Shown piece by piece: positions 25,378-37,319 of a DNA stretch of 64,000 nucleotides. The number at the start of each line of letters is the position of its first letter. Within the stretch, counting starts at the first letter, position 1. Below the pieces are notes generated by a model. That model was not told where the DNA came from and made no database searches. It saw only the letters and a list, made by a program, of their open reading frames with translations. The DNA comes from Onchocerca lupi (lineage: Eukaryota; Nematoda; Chromadorea; Rhabditida; Onchocercidae), in the NCBI GenBank assembly GCA_028564675.1, contig JAOVVO010000370.1, forward strand, positions 16,008 to 80,007, given 5' to 3'. The position numbers and the translations under genes were made by a program.

Positions 25378-28300
25378 ATGGGCTCATGCTGTTCCACAAA
25401 TTCCGAGTCTGGAAACACGCAACAGGTGAGTGTCACATTTATGCATAATCACGCTTAATATTTCTGTTACCACATGTACTGCTTCTAGTAGTATCATCCT
25501 ATTTATCACAATCATTTCAAGTTTTGATATCAAAAAAACTAGTTTCTGGAATATTGCATCACTTCATTGACATTCTTTAATTTCGACAAGGTCGATGCAA
25601 TTAATTCTTTTTTTGAGCGTTTCGATGTCGTTATCAACTAACTCTCTGTTAGTGTTTGTACTTTCTTTTCAATTATAATAATTCTTTTTTTTTTTTCTGT
25701 CCAAACAGGAAGTTCGAAATCTAATATTCGTTATTGTTCACCAATAGATTTCCCTTCACAAAATCGACTCTGGGTGGCAGTTAAAATGCATATATGAAAG
25801 CAACAAAGAAGCACCAAAACTGCATACTTGAAATGCTTCTCCAACGGAGTATGCATCATAATTCATATCGGTTCTCTGTATTTTCTTTCTTTTAAGCTGA
25901 AGTTTTTTCACTCTTTGATTCTTAATCCCAGCTTGAGATTATTCGAAACTTATTGGAATCAATTTTTTTTTCTTTTTATTTTTTTCATTACCGATTTTAT
26001 AATGATAGCAAATTTTGGTGCTATGTTAATAGTTGCTTATTTAATTGCAGTAATCAGCTGCATAAGCACCCACTTCAAAACCAATGCTAAAACTTGGAGC
26101 ATTTTGGCAGAATTGTTTAAATTATTGGATAAAATAGTCTTTCAAGAAAATAAACGGGTAAAGCATTTATTTTCTCAAAAGACTATTCTATTTAAATATG
26201 CCTTTTTATAAAACTAGGCTTTCGATATTCATTAACAGCAATATAATGCTTTTCAAATAGTTGCCGTTAAGAGTATCGAATGAGCAGTGAATTTTGAAAC
26301 TGTCTTTCAACATATTTATTTTAATGAACAACACCAAAGCAACCACGGTTTAGTTAGAAATCATACGTAGCTGGACCGTTTTTGACCTCTGTATATCTTA
26401 TATAACTAAATGATGACTTCTCAAACTAGTAGATGGACTATGGTATTTATTTGAAAATTTCGAAAAATAATTATCTCACTGTTCCATGATTTGAAATCTT
26501 TTCGATCATTCAAATCATGGAACGATTAGATAATTATTTCATTGCCGTATGATGAATTGTCGAACTCATTTAATTCTACATTTAATTTGATGTTATAATC
26601 TTGAACGATTAATTAAGAAGGTCCAATTCGAGCAAGATGAGTTGCTAAGCAAAAGCAAGGAATACTTGGTTAGTAAGACGGCTGATGAATATGTAAATAT
26701 GTATAGGAGAGATATGGTTCTGTTACTTTACGAAATCTTGCATGACTGACATCAATAAATGAAATTTAACGATTTATGCAAAATAGTGGAAAAAAAATTC
26801 TAGTTAAGAGATAGCATTCTGTAAATCCTGTAAAGTTTTCAAATTTAAAAAACGAAAAAAAAGAAGATTTTTTGTTTTATTTACCATATTTCTTAACTAT
26901 GTCCAGTTTTAAAATATTGCAATAAGCAAAAACAAACAAGCAATAAAAGAAATTCTTAGCTTTAAGCATGATAAAACACACCGAATTGTTTATTTCTTGC
27001 GACATCTTTCTTCAAATTGATGCTATGCAGAAACAAAAATTGCTTGAAAAAAGCAAATTCTGATTGCTCAGTGAATCATTATTTTACTTCAACGAACTCA
27101 TTTCAAAATTTATGGCTTTTTCAATTACAGAAATTAAATCATTTTGATGAACAATCAACGACGATTAATATAATTTATCAATTTATTGAAACACCTTATT
27201 TGCAACAAATGCTCCGATTCTCGTAGAATCTATTTACTATTTATTCTACTTAAAATCAAAAATTCAGCAAGTGGATCGATCATTTAATTGTGATTCGAAG
27301 TAACAATAACTTTGTTGACGTATAGCATATTACATGAAAGGTAAAACAAATCCACTACAAGCTATTTGTTAATTTTCGATTCTTGCTATGACAATCGAAT
27401 TGTATAAAAATTGAAAAATTATTTAATGAGAATAAGTTTGATGATTAACGTCATGAATCTGTATCAGTTTAATCATACGTGATAACCATTGATCTTTGTT
27501 AGTCAAAAATGTTCGCACTTCTTAATAGAAATAAGAAACTGATTAGTAGTAGGAGGAGCGTTTAAAATAAGTTATTTGATTATTCGCTGCTGAGTGAGCA
27601 TTTCTTGATAGCATTTATTATATTAGTAACCAGCGTCATTGAGCAATAACATAGGTTAATGACACCATTTGATTGAACGAATAGTTCCCATTAGAAGCAT
27701 AATTTTAACATGAAGCGAAATTTTTGTCGTTGTTCGAGTTTAATTAAGGAGTTTAGAATTATAGAACTTAATCGCATGAATATTTCCAATTAAATAGTAA
27801 TTGAATCCAGATTTAAATTTTCCAAATTCTAACATATCAAAAGTAGTGAATGAATTATTCATTAGATGGCTTAGGGCGAGATGATACGCAACACTCTGAT
27901 CCGAAGCAAATACAAATGTTGTAGACGATTCATATGAACAATGGTAATAATAATAGCAATTCCTGCATAATAATAATAGAAATACGGGAAAGGAAAAAAC
28001 TTAGAAGAGTTTAGAAAAAATATAAAAAATAATGGTTTAAGGATGGCAGAAAGAATCTTTTTTTATGAACAGCAAAAATCAGCGTGAAACTTACGGATGT
28101 TTTACTGCATGGATTTTCATTTCACTATTATTGATATTTATGCTTTGTAATATATTGTTGAGAGTTCGATGATTGCTAAATTTAGTTCTTTTTTTTGACT
28201 TAATTAAAATAATGACGCAATTTTGAGATTAACATCTATTTCAGAAAAAAAAAAAAAAAACTATTCTTTAATACTTTACAAATGAGCGATTAATCTTACA

Positions 28301-29397
28301 TTTCTAAGTTTGGCGGATAGAAACTCGGAATTTTAATGCAAATTTTGCTACGCAGTCGCTATGTTTAATTACGATTACTATAAATAATATTTGTTAATAA
28401 CGCTAAAATTAAAACAATTACAAATAATATTAAATAACAGTTTCAAAAGTATTTGTAATAGTTAATTGCAGTTTTATTTGAACAGGATATCCTCCTTCTT
28501 TATGTTTATTATTCGGAAAACATGAATTCATAGTGTTAGCAAAATTAATACTTTACGAGAAGGAAATCGTTCTTCTAGAATGCAATCAATAGAGAATTAG
28601 AAGAAGAAGATTTGCGAGGAATTTTCAAGGAATTTGACTTGAATGGTGACGGATACATACAAAAAGATGAACTGAATGCGGTGATGGTAAAAATGGGGCA
28701 ATGTCCAACAGATGATGAGTTGAATGCAATGTTTAGTGCTGCGGATACGGATCAAGATGGCAATATTGATTTTGATGGTATTTTTTTCAAATCAAGAAGA
28801 ATTCTTTCTATTAAATATAGTTTAATGTGTGTGCAGCTGTTCAAAGGAACCATTATATATAAGAAATTAAATATTCTTCTTGCAAACTCTAAAATCTACA
28901 TTTTCTTTTATCTGCTTCTTGATGAATATTCTGCTCTATCAATATTCTAAGTTAAGTATGGATTCAACAGTTCAATTCGAAAATTATAGAATTTTTATCG
29001 ATAGCTTATGCAAATCCGCTATCATTATCATTGAAAGCTATCTTCGATGAATTAGATGGAGACGGTGATGGATGTATCACTCGCTCCGAGTTACGAACTG
29101 CATTCCAACGTATGGGACAAACCCTTACTGATAGTGATATCAAGGCTATTTATAACCAAATTGATATTAACAGAGATGGAAAAATTAATTTTAATGGTAA
29201 TGATTTATTTTTTTTTTCTTAAACTAGACATATTTAGGATCTCTTCGTTGATTCTGAACTTATCCAAATATTAATTTGTCATTAATAAATCTAAAATTTT
29301 CCAGGAGCTTCTTTTTTTTTTTTTTCAGAAATTTCATCGTATTATATAAAGTTTGTTTTTAGAATTTTGTCAAATGATGAACAGAAAGAGAGGATAA
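25378..29397 (+). CDS. Calmodulin-like four-EF-hand protein with lipidation-type N-terminus, 162 aa
   Basis: Exons: 25378-25425, 28579-28777, 28990-29196, 29363-29397, all in phase. The N-terminus MGSCCSTNSES has Gly2 followed by two Cys and Ser, the classic pattern for N-myristoylation plus palmitoylation. This suggests a membrane-tethered calcium sensor (inference). Four canonical 12-residue loops follow: DLNGDGYIQKDE (36-47), DTDQDGNIDFDE (72-83), DGDGDGCITRSE (105-116) and DINRDGKINFNE (141-152). All have Asp at position 1, Gly at 6 and Glu at 12, so all four should bind calcium. The bidentate Glu of loops 2 and 4 is created across exon junctions. The layout is like calmodulin plus a lipidated leader, as in vertebrate CaBPs. 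The link of exon 1 to exon 2 across a 3.15-kb intron rests on phase and composition, and an extra small exon is possible. Confidence 0.82.
26465..26539. ncRNA. Candidate intronic microRNA-type hairpin
   Basis: Arms of 31 bases (26465-26495 and 26509-26539) pair with three mismatches around a 13-nt loop, giving a 75-nt foldback of pre-miRNA size. It lies in intron 1 of the calmodulin-like gene. The mismatches cluster in the mid-stem, with long paired flanks (TTCCATGATTTGAA on the loop side). I do not recognise a known microRNA seed. A decayed palindromic transposon is the main alternative. Either strand could be transcribed because the foldback is nearly symmetric. Confidence 0.4.
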
Positions 29398-32300
29398 ATA
29401 TATCACGAGAAATCTGGATAATAGTTGTATATACCTATTGTTCATATGTATTTTTATGATGATATTGGATGGATCACATTAAGTCAACTAGAATTTATTT
29501 CTATAAATACGAAGATTTCAAAATTTCATTTAAGACAATCACTACCAATCTAATTATTCATTAATGACGCATCTGGTCTGAGCATGATTGAATTTTCTAA
29601 AAAAAACTGGTGACGATATCTATTAAAAATATTTGTCTTAATACTTGGTAGTTTAAGCAATCATCTGTATCTGGTTAAATTTGAAGAATTGAAAGAAATT
29701 TTAAGGAAAATTGATGATTATTGGGAAATGTTACAACAATTATTATTGCAAATTGAAGTGGTTGTCTTTTGAAATATTGGCATTTTCAGTTGCTGCGATA
29801 ATAAACAGAAAAGTGATTAATAACGTCGTACTTTTTTTTATTCATTCATTCATTAATTATATTGACAATCATACAATAAATGATCGGTATTGCCAATGAA
29901 TATGATTCATTTTATTGTTGTTAAAAAAATTACGTCTTCGCAAGATTTTTAGGAAGAAATATAATTTCAAACGATTCGCTAGAAATAATTGAGTTTACGT
30001 ACAGTGACATTGAACTTTTCAATTAGCGTCATCATCATCAAAATAATACAATGATTCAAGAAAATACTAAACCAGTATTCACACAAATTTCGATAATTTT
30101 AACTTTTTTTTTTTTTATTAAACTCGTTTTCTCTCGTCATTGCCATCTATGAATCCAATCATAGTCTGATGTTGAATTAAATAGTTAGAGATATTAGAAC
30201 ACGTTTCACATTCCCACATTATAGAGCAACAGTAGTTTTAGCATCCGTAGCGACAGAAAGGAATGACATTACGAAAAAATAAGCAAAAATGGACAGGAAT
30301 TGTGAAGAATTTGACGGTAACATTTCTAACGATTAAAACTTTGAAACTTTTTTGAAAAGGAGAGGAATAGAGATGTGGAGGATTCCCTATCCGCAAGCTT
30401 GAACAGGTTTAAATTAATCAAATGTTTGATTATTAAAATACTTCAACAAAAAAGAACTTATATGAAATTTATCGTTCGTAAATCAAACTATTTCTTTTAA
30501 ACAGTAATTTTCATGAACTACCATCCATTTAGAATATTTCGTTCAAAAAGCACCGCATTGTTCAGTATGAATAATTTTCATTTTCCGTCCGTAAAATCCT
30601 TCTAAATCCGTTAATTTAATCGACCTATTTAGAAGCTTTTCAATAGAGTGAGATTTATTTAAATTTTATTAGACTTTTTCCAAACACTCAATGTTTTCCA
30701 TAATTCAGACGCAATCTTATGTAGTGGGATTTTATGCAAAAGCAATTTTCAAACTGTGAAAATAGGAGAAGACTTCCAGCCTGCTGTCTAGACTTTGAAG
30801 ACTCTTGTAGAAAGCTCAGAAAACGTCCTGCAGATGAACTGAAAATGTTCTGCGTACAAGTTATTTTAAATTAAAATATGGAATTAATCAAAGTTTCACA
30901 AAACCACTCCATAGAGATCACCTATAAAAATGCTTACCGTTTTTTCTCCCATCAGTTGTCAGCAAACTTTAAAAGTTTTATTCTGAAATGGCGCATAGTA
31001 ATTGACTGGCTTGAATTTCACTTTCTTCCAAGTTTCTTTTTTTCATAACCTTATTTCGATTAAATTCAATTAGTACTCTACTTTGAATACCGACTTACTT
31101 AGACTCCATAAAATATATTCAGGTTGATGTTAGAGCTGGTAGTTCCACTGCAAATTGATAAAATAATGAAATTTTCCTTCAAGTTGAACCATAAAAGCCT
31201 ATTGAGGAATTAAGATTTCAGTTACATAAATTTAATAGATTTTCATACATTGAAGATTTTTAAATTTAAAAATTGCGAGAATGGTAATTATATTTTAAAT
31301 AGAAATCATAAACAAAAATTTTGACTTATTTCGGCAAAAAAAAGTGTTACAAGTTAAATAACAAATTTTACTACATTTCATTTCAATTAGCCTTTTTTGC
31401 GCTTGGGAGTGTTATATGATTGAGCTAATTAACACGAGCTAATTTAATTAACATGTTATTGCAAATTCAAGAGAACATTAGAATATGACAAATGTAAGAA
31501 ATTTCACGATTTATCAATTTTTGATAAGACTTTACAATTTAAATTTCTTTCAAATATGGATTTTCTTGATTTTTAAAACTCTGAGAGCTTTATAGAACAA
31601 ATCGGACTGCACTTTGATTATGAGTTGCGAACAGCTGCAGTTTAACAACAGCGTGACCCAGAAAGTGTCACCACCGTTCCATGTATCACATGTATTCTAT
31701 GCATTTGTATCCTACAAACTGTCATTTGCACAAACCTGAAAATTACAATTCGAAAAATAATTAAGCGTTTGCATCCATCCAAATCATATTCTTGAAAACT
31801 GGTGCTGAAGTACAAATTGTACCTATTTGAAGGATTACTGATAATTGAGATCAAAGTTAGAAATAGAAAGAATCATTTAAAGTTCATTGAAGCACAATAT
31901 GTTTATCAACTCTCTCTATATCAACACAGTTGAGATATTTAAGTCAATTATTGCCTTGTTATTCATTAATCATTTCCATATGTCACTATTTATTTGTAAA
32001 TCTTCAATGAAATTTGCAGATAAACTGACAATAATCTCACTTATAAAGTATTTTATGAAAATTCATAATCTTAAGTAGATCCATGAATAATAAAATTCGA
32101 TTCATCGAGTTAAAATAGATTAATATATTTTTTTCTTATTTTTCAGATAAAAATCACGCTTGTAGATTTCGTTTTCTGTCAGTCAGTTTAATAGTACTGT
32201 AAGCGTTAATTGGTTTACCAAGCAAAATGTAGAGAACTATCGCTCTGTGTTATGTATTTGATTGAAATTTAAAAAAGTATGAATTTTATTGGAAACACAC

Positions 32301-32461
32301 TTTGCTCGTGAATGATTGCGAACAGCCTTAGGCAACAGTTGCAAAAGATCTATTCTGATTTACAATCTCATTTTAATCAAGTTTGATAACAAGACAGTGA
32401 AAGATTTATCGATTTTTAATTATAGTGATGATTTCATCCAACGAATAATCTATATCTCTAT
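29398..32461. other. Intergenic region, no gene recognised
   Basis: AT-rich, with poly-T tracts and no frame supported by splice signals or recognisable protein similarity. It presumably holds the 3' UTR of the calmodulin-like gene. Confidence 0.55.
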
Positions 32462-33261
32462 AATAAAAATGTAAATCACTGCTGCTGTTATTTGGCACAT
32501 AACTTTGTAATCTTTTTACCGATTGCTTTCAAATTTTGATACAACTTTGCATGGAAATTGGAGCGTGTTTCTACCTATATTTCTACTTTTTTTTTTACCT
32601 GTCACACATTATATAATGCACAGCAATGGAGCAACAAAAAATGTTGTATACCCACAAGCATTAAATTTCTTTAGCATATTTTCAAGAATCGATTGATACT
32701 TTGGAATAGTACAAAATGCAGAAGCTTACGTCTGAAGCTTCACAAATTAGTAATCAGTATTTACTGAAGCTCGAAAAAATGAAATGATATCAGAGTGATC
32801 TCATAAAAATTGTAGTTGAATAATCAAAAACTAAAAATATTAAAAATGTCAATCTTCGCGTAAATGTTAAATGATCGTTTTTTTTTTCCTTTTTTTTTTT
32901 TTAATGTAAGATTGAAGGCAATTCATAAGTTGACATAATGAACTCATAAAAGAGTGATCTAAACATTTCATCCAATGAATGAAAGCAATGATGACAGAAG
33001 TGATATCAGTACTAGTAATTTCTATAATGATTACAAAAGGAATGGAAATCTCATTTCGTGATTTAATTATTATTTCTTTTTAAATGTCAATGCATTTTCA
33101 TTACCGGCTACAATCACTATTTCGGGATTCGAACTCGCAGTTCTTAGCAGCTTGAATTTCAGACACTGAAATTTCTTCCCTCTTATCGCACTAAAGTTTA
33201 CGAAATTTACCAATTAAGAGAATGGTGGCTCGTTCTTTCTATATCATTGTATTATTTTTAG

Positions 33262-33549
33262 TATTACCTTCAACCTGTCTGGAAAAAAATACGCAAACGT
33301 ATTAGACATAAGAGACGAGCATCATAAAACTGCAAAATGCATAGCAGTTCTGCTTTTTTCCATTTTCTTGCTACACGGTATTATGAGTAATATGCTAATG
33401 ACTACTGTATTATTCTATGGAGGAAAAGACAATCTTTATCGGGCATTTGTTCTCATTGCATTACAGCTGATTATTTCTAATTTTATGGCTTTTCTCCCAC
33501 AACTGATTGTTGTACTGCCTGAAATATTGCAAACTACAGACTCCATAAG
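33262..33549 (+). pseudogene. Orphan exon resembling TM1-TM2 of a nematode serpentine GPCR
   Basis: An open stretch of about 95 codons after the acceptor ATTTTTAG. It reads SGKKYANVLDIRDEHH, then two hydrophobic segments: IAVLLFSIFLLHGIMSNMLM and the region around FVLIALQLIISNFMAFLPQ, followed by LIVVLPEIL. A TM1 with a GxxSN motif and a TM2 of LIA.QLI type recall the nematode Srx/Srw serpentine receptor families (assignment by memory, approximate). It may end at AG|GCAAGT (a GC donor) or six bases later at CAA|GTTGTT. No exons for TM3-TM7 were found on either side, and Helitron-derived repeats flank it. It is probably a captured or orphaned fragment, unless distant exons exist. Confidence 0.45.
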
Positions 33550-34639
33550 GCAAGTTGTTCGATTTAATTTCACAGATTATATTTACTTTGAGACCATTCG
33601 CTCATTCAGTTAAATTGCTTTAACTAATTTTTGAAAAATGATAATGCGAAGAACGAAGGGACTAGTGTTAATAAAAAATAAATACGTTCGATTTTTAAAT
33701 TTTACTTATAAAATACTTTAATAATATGAAATTACTAGCTGTATCAGGTCCGCTCCACGTGACCGGTCCGAATTTTCTTCTTTCGTTCAAAATCTCAAAT
33801 CTCCGGAAATTCTTAAACACGCGCCTTATCTATATTAGTTCAAAATCTTAGATATCAGAAAGTTCTTACCTACTGCTTTGAAATTTTGACACAACGTTGC
33901 TTCGAATATGCGCATGTTTTTATATATACACGTTGCTCTAGTTAAGTCTGATTTTGTGGAAAAAACGAAAAGAGAAAGCGCATGTTTTTAGCACTAGGGA
34001 AAAAATTGATACTTTGTAATTTGGTTGGACTGGAGATTGATTCTTGCTATTGTGATTCAGCTAGGCTAGCAATAAGTGTGAGGAGGTTTTTTTTATATTA
34101 TATGACAGAGATGAATCTTGTTGAGAAAGGTCTTATTGATTGATGAAAGAGTGATTCTGCATAACAAACAATTATCAGAGAATATTCTGGAAAACTGATC
34201 ACTAAATTATTCTTTCCACTGTCGCTGAAGAATAGTGTTCATAAAGAATACTGTTCAACTGAATTGTCGGATTGTTGTTGCTGTCATGTCGCTTTTAACT
34301 GTCGAACTGAAATTCCGAACATTTGTTGTTGTTGCATCGATCTTTGTCGTTTATCTGTGAATTGGAGTGTTTTGGCGGCAAACATGTTCATCATCTCTTT
34401 GAAACTATGTCGCAGCGCTAGATCTGTAATACACCTTGTTTTATAATAACTGTAGTTGCATTGTTTGACATCTTTCAGATTTCGCCCATATCTAATATGT
34501 TTAATTTCACAGTGCTTGTGAATGTACAATACTTTTTGTTGTTCCATAGTCTCTGTAGATACAGAGATTGTCTGGTTTGTCGATTCTAGGGCACTGGACA
34601 TATAATTGTACAGGTGAGAAGCAATCAGTCTTTAGATCT

Positions 34640-34978
34640 AAACTGCACAATTCATCACACCTGTGACAGATTCAAACAAAATTCACGATGTAATATGTGC
34701 TGAAATACCTGATTCCGATGTTGATAGGGATTTGTATGAAGTTGTGACGAAAAATATGATACACTGAATGTGGTAAACTGAATCCAGATTCACCATGCAT
34801 CATAGATGGAAAATGCTCTAAGAGATATTCTCGAGCATTAGTATCCCACACAGGAAACGATGGATATCCTTTATACAGAAGATGAGCAGAAGATGGCGGT
34901 GAATTAGCAACCATACAAATGCGGAAAGATGACATCGAAGTAGATAACCAGTGGATTGTCCCATCTTCGTCTTTGCTA
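34640..34978 (+). pseudogene. Degenerate Helitron Rep (Helitron_like_N) fragment
   Basis: Translation on the plus strand gives AEIPDSDVDRDLYEVVTKNM, then, after a short frame break with in-frame stops, KLNPDSPC, DGKCSKRYSRALVS, NDGYPLYRR, AEDGGELA and DDIEVDNQWIVP. This order of motifs is characteristic of the replication-initiator part of Helitron transposases. It is broken by internal stops (after NMIH and after PLYRR) and a frameshift, and no HUH motif or helicase domain was found downstream. It cannot encode a functional protein. Confidence 0.8.
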
Positions 34979-35133
34979 TTTATTATTATTATTATTATTT
35001 TTATTTTTATTAAATTATTTGTTATTATTATTATTATTATTATTAATATTATTTTAGTTCACAATTATTTATTGTTACTTACTGTTATTTAACCATTAAT
35101 TATCAACTATTAATTATTAATTATTATTAAAGG
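34979..35133. repeat. (ATT)n-rich microsatellite
   Basis: Imperfect ATT/TTA triplet runs, with shorter ATTATTATTGTT runs again at about 35176-35190 and 35238-35250. The array directly follows the end of recognisable similarity to the Helitron Rep fragment. Confidence 0.85.
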
Positions 35134-36557
35134 AATGAGAGGAAGAAGGAGAATGAGAAAAAAAGGAAGGCAGATTATTATTATTGTTATTAGAGAGATA
35201 GGAGTAAGAAGGGGAACGAGAGGAAAAAAGGAAGGCTTATTATTGTTGTTAGAAAAATGGGAGAAAGAAGGAGGATGAGAGAAAAAAGAAGAGGCAGAGT
35301 CAATTAACTCCGCTCCCTCACTTACTTTTAGTTGTCACGCACGTGACATATGAAAAAAAATAAGCATGTTACATAAGAGCACGCGCCTATTCGAATGCAA
35401 GGTTGTGTCAAAATTTGAAAAGAATCGATGGAGGACTTGCGGAGATCATTGAGAAGTAACAAGTAGCATTTACATTTTTATTTACATTGATTCAGAGTAG
35501 AAGTAGCAATTTTATCCAGTATCGTTATTGCTTGGTAGTTTCTATTCATTCCATCACGTAAACTGAAAAGTGTTGAAGTGACTTTAATATCTTAAGTCCT
35601 CTTTGAAATCTTAATGCTCGATTGCATCTGAATCGCCAGTAGAAAATACATCGTTAAAATTCTAAGCCATTCTGCTATTTCGTTATTAGGCTAATTTCAT
35701 TTTCTTCGGAAAATTATAGACACACATTGATGCACACAAGTACTGTCTATGTTTACATCTAAACTTTGTGAATTATTTAAGTGCTTCGGTATGAAATTGT
35801 TTAGATAAATGACACACCTTACTGTCATCAATTGCTAAGAAGAGCAAATGGAATGCATCAAGACAAAAATTTGTGCTCCTATGGTAGTGACTGATGAAGT
35901 TTTCTCAACTGTAATTAGTCATAAATTAAAAGTAAAAAAAATGAAATGATGGAATAGGCAAATGGTTGCAAAGCGCATGATCAGGTTCCCGACACCTTTT
36001 TGAAATTCGACTGATGGTTATATTGCCTTTGAGTGCATGACCAAGCTAATTAATCGTTAATTTCTTAATTATTTTCTGATTTTTTAATGAATCTGCCTAT
36101 ACAACTTTCATGATGAGGTGCCGCTTTGTACCGGCTTGAAATAATTTGAAAGTGACACAAGTGACCTGATAAATAAGAACACATTGTGTGACAATATGGT
36201 TTTGATAAAAGTCCACTTTATTTAGGTTGTGGCTATCACTAGTTAACTGATCTTAATCAGTTTTGGACTTCGCACGGTGTTCTCCCATGACATTTAACTA
36301 TCATCAGTAATAGTTGAAATCAACCTGGTGTTGGTAATTTTCATCTCGGTTCATTCCAATTATCTTATTTCAATTTATTTCAGCCTTTAGTCTCATTTCC
36401 GAAATCATTTGACATCGAAAACTTCAGTTTTGAAATCCTGTTAAAAACTTAAATTTTATCTACATGTATATTTATCATTTTTGCATCATTGTTACAAATA
36501 AAACATGGGATTTTGAAAAATGTTCCCTGAAAGAAAACGAAGAATCTATATATTGAA

Positions 36558-37252
36558 AATGTAAATCATCGTTGCTGTTGTTTGACACATAACTTTGCAA
36601 TCACTTCACCGATTGCTTTCAGATTTTATTCCAACATTGCATTCGAATAGGCGCTTTTTTCTATTTAGATATATTTACTTTTTTTTTTTAACTTGTCATA
36701 TCTATGACAGGTAAAAATAAGTGAAATCATGTCATTGTTGCTGTTATTTGGCACGCAACTTTACAATGTGTTCAATGACTGTTTTCAAATTTTGATACAA
36801 CACTGCATCGAAATCGGAGTGTGTTTCTATCTAAGCAAAATTTACTTTTTTGTTTTCTGTCACACCTGTAACAGATAAAAGCAAGTAAAGTCATGTCACC
36901 GTAGTTCTTATTTGGTACATAAGTTTGCAACCTGTTCACCGACTACCTTCGAATTTCGATACATCTTTGCATTCGAATAGGCGCTTTTTCTATTTGGATA
37001 TATTAACTTTTTTTTTTACCTGTCACACTCGTGATAGGTAAAAATAAATGAGCGGACTGAATTTGTTGAATGCATTTAGGTTGTACCTTTTGAAATAAGG
37101 TTTCAAACCCGCCGACTGATTTGAAATTTTGACACAACGCTGCATTCGAATAGGCGCATGTTTTTATCTAAATATATCTACTTTTTTTCCCATCCACCTC
37201 ACTTGCGACAGGTTCAAATGAAATCGACGATGTAACATGCGCTGAAATACCG
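36558..37252 (+). repeat. Tandem array of about 165-bp Helitron-associated units
   Basis: Four diverged head-to-tail units; the TTGCTGTTATTTGG-type motif recurs at about 36572, 36736 and 36901, and the fourth unit (about 37066) has lost that part. Each unit contains a GATTGCTTTCAAATTTTGA-like motif, a GCATTCGAATAGGCGC-like motif, a T-run and a short palindrome related to ACCTGTCAC/GTGACAGGT. The last unit leads into GATGTAACATGCGCTGAAAT, the same lead-in that precedes the Rep fragment at 34640. Confidence 0.75.
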
Positions 37253-37285
37253 AAATCGCCACTGAAAACTTATTTAGTGGTTCTT

Positions 37286-37319
37286 TTCTCTTGCTTTTTT
37301 TTTTTTTTTTTTTTTTTTT
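37286..37319. repeat. Poly-T tract
   Basis: A run of about 34 T just after the end of the Helitron-associated tandem units. It may mark the edge of the repeat region. Confidence 0.85.

Larger units (their letters stand above)
32462..37260. mobile_element. Decayed Helitron-derived region
   Basis: A shared sequence module recurs across this interval. Its core has a Helitron-like lead-in (TTTCAAATTTTGAYACAAC, GCATTCGAATAGGCGC, ACCTGTCAC...GTGACAGGT). It occurs at 32462-32611, about 33860-33960, 34640-34700 and four times at 36558-37252, and inverted at about 35330-35435. The copies at 34640 and 37200 run into a sequence encoding the start of a Helitron replication-initiator domain (...AEIPD.D...). 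The rest of the element is degenerate. Precise termini (TC...CTRR) could not be fixed, and the interval may be several nested fragments rather than one element. Confidence 0.65.

Noticed and set aside
33118..33200. tRNA-like stretch on the minus strand (GAGTTCGAATCCCG T-loop-like, with an anticodon-arm-like foldback AATTTCAG/CTGAAATT)
   Set aside because: The T-stem has mismatches and no proper acceptor stem or D-arm could be formed. At best it is a tRNA-derived relic.
34284..34601. 105-codon minus-strand frame with a Gln-rich end inside the Helitron region
   Set aside because: It runs opposite to the Rep fragment, stops at a frame break and matches no family I recognise. It may be transposon debris but cannot be named.
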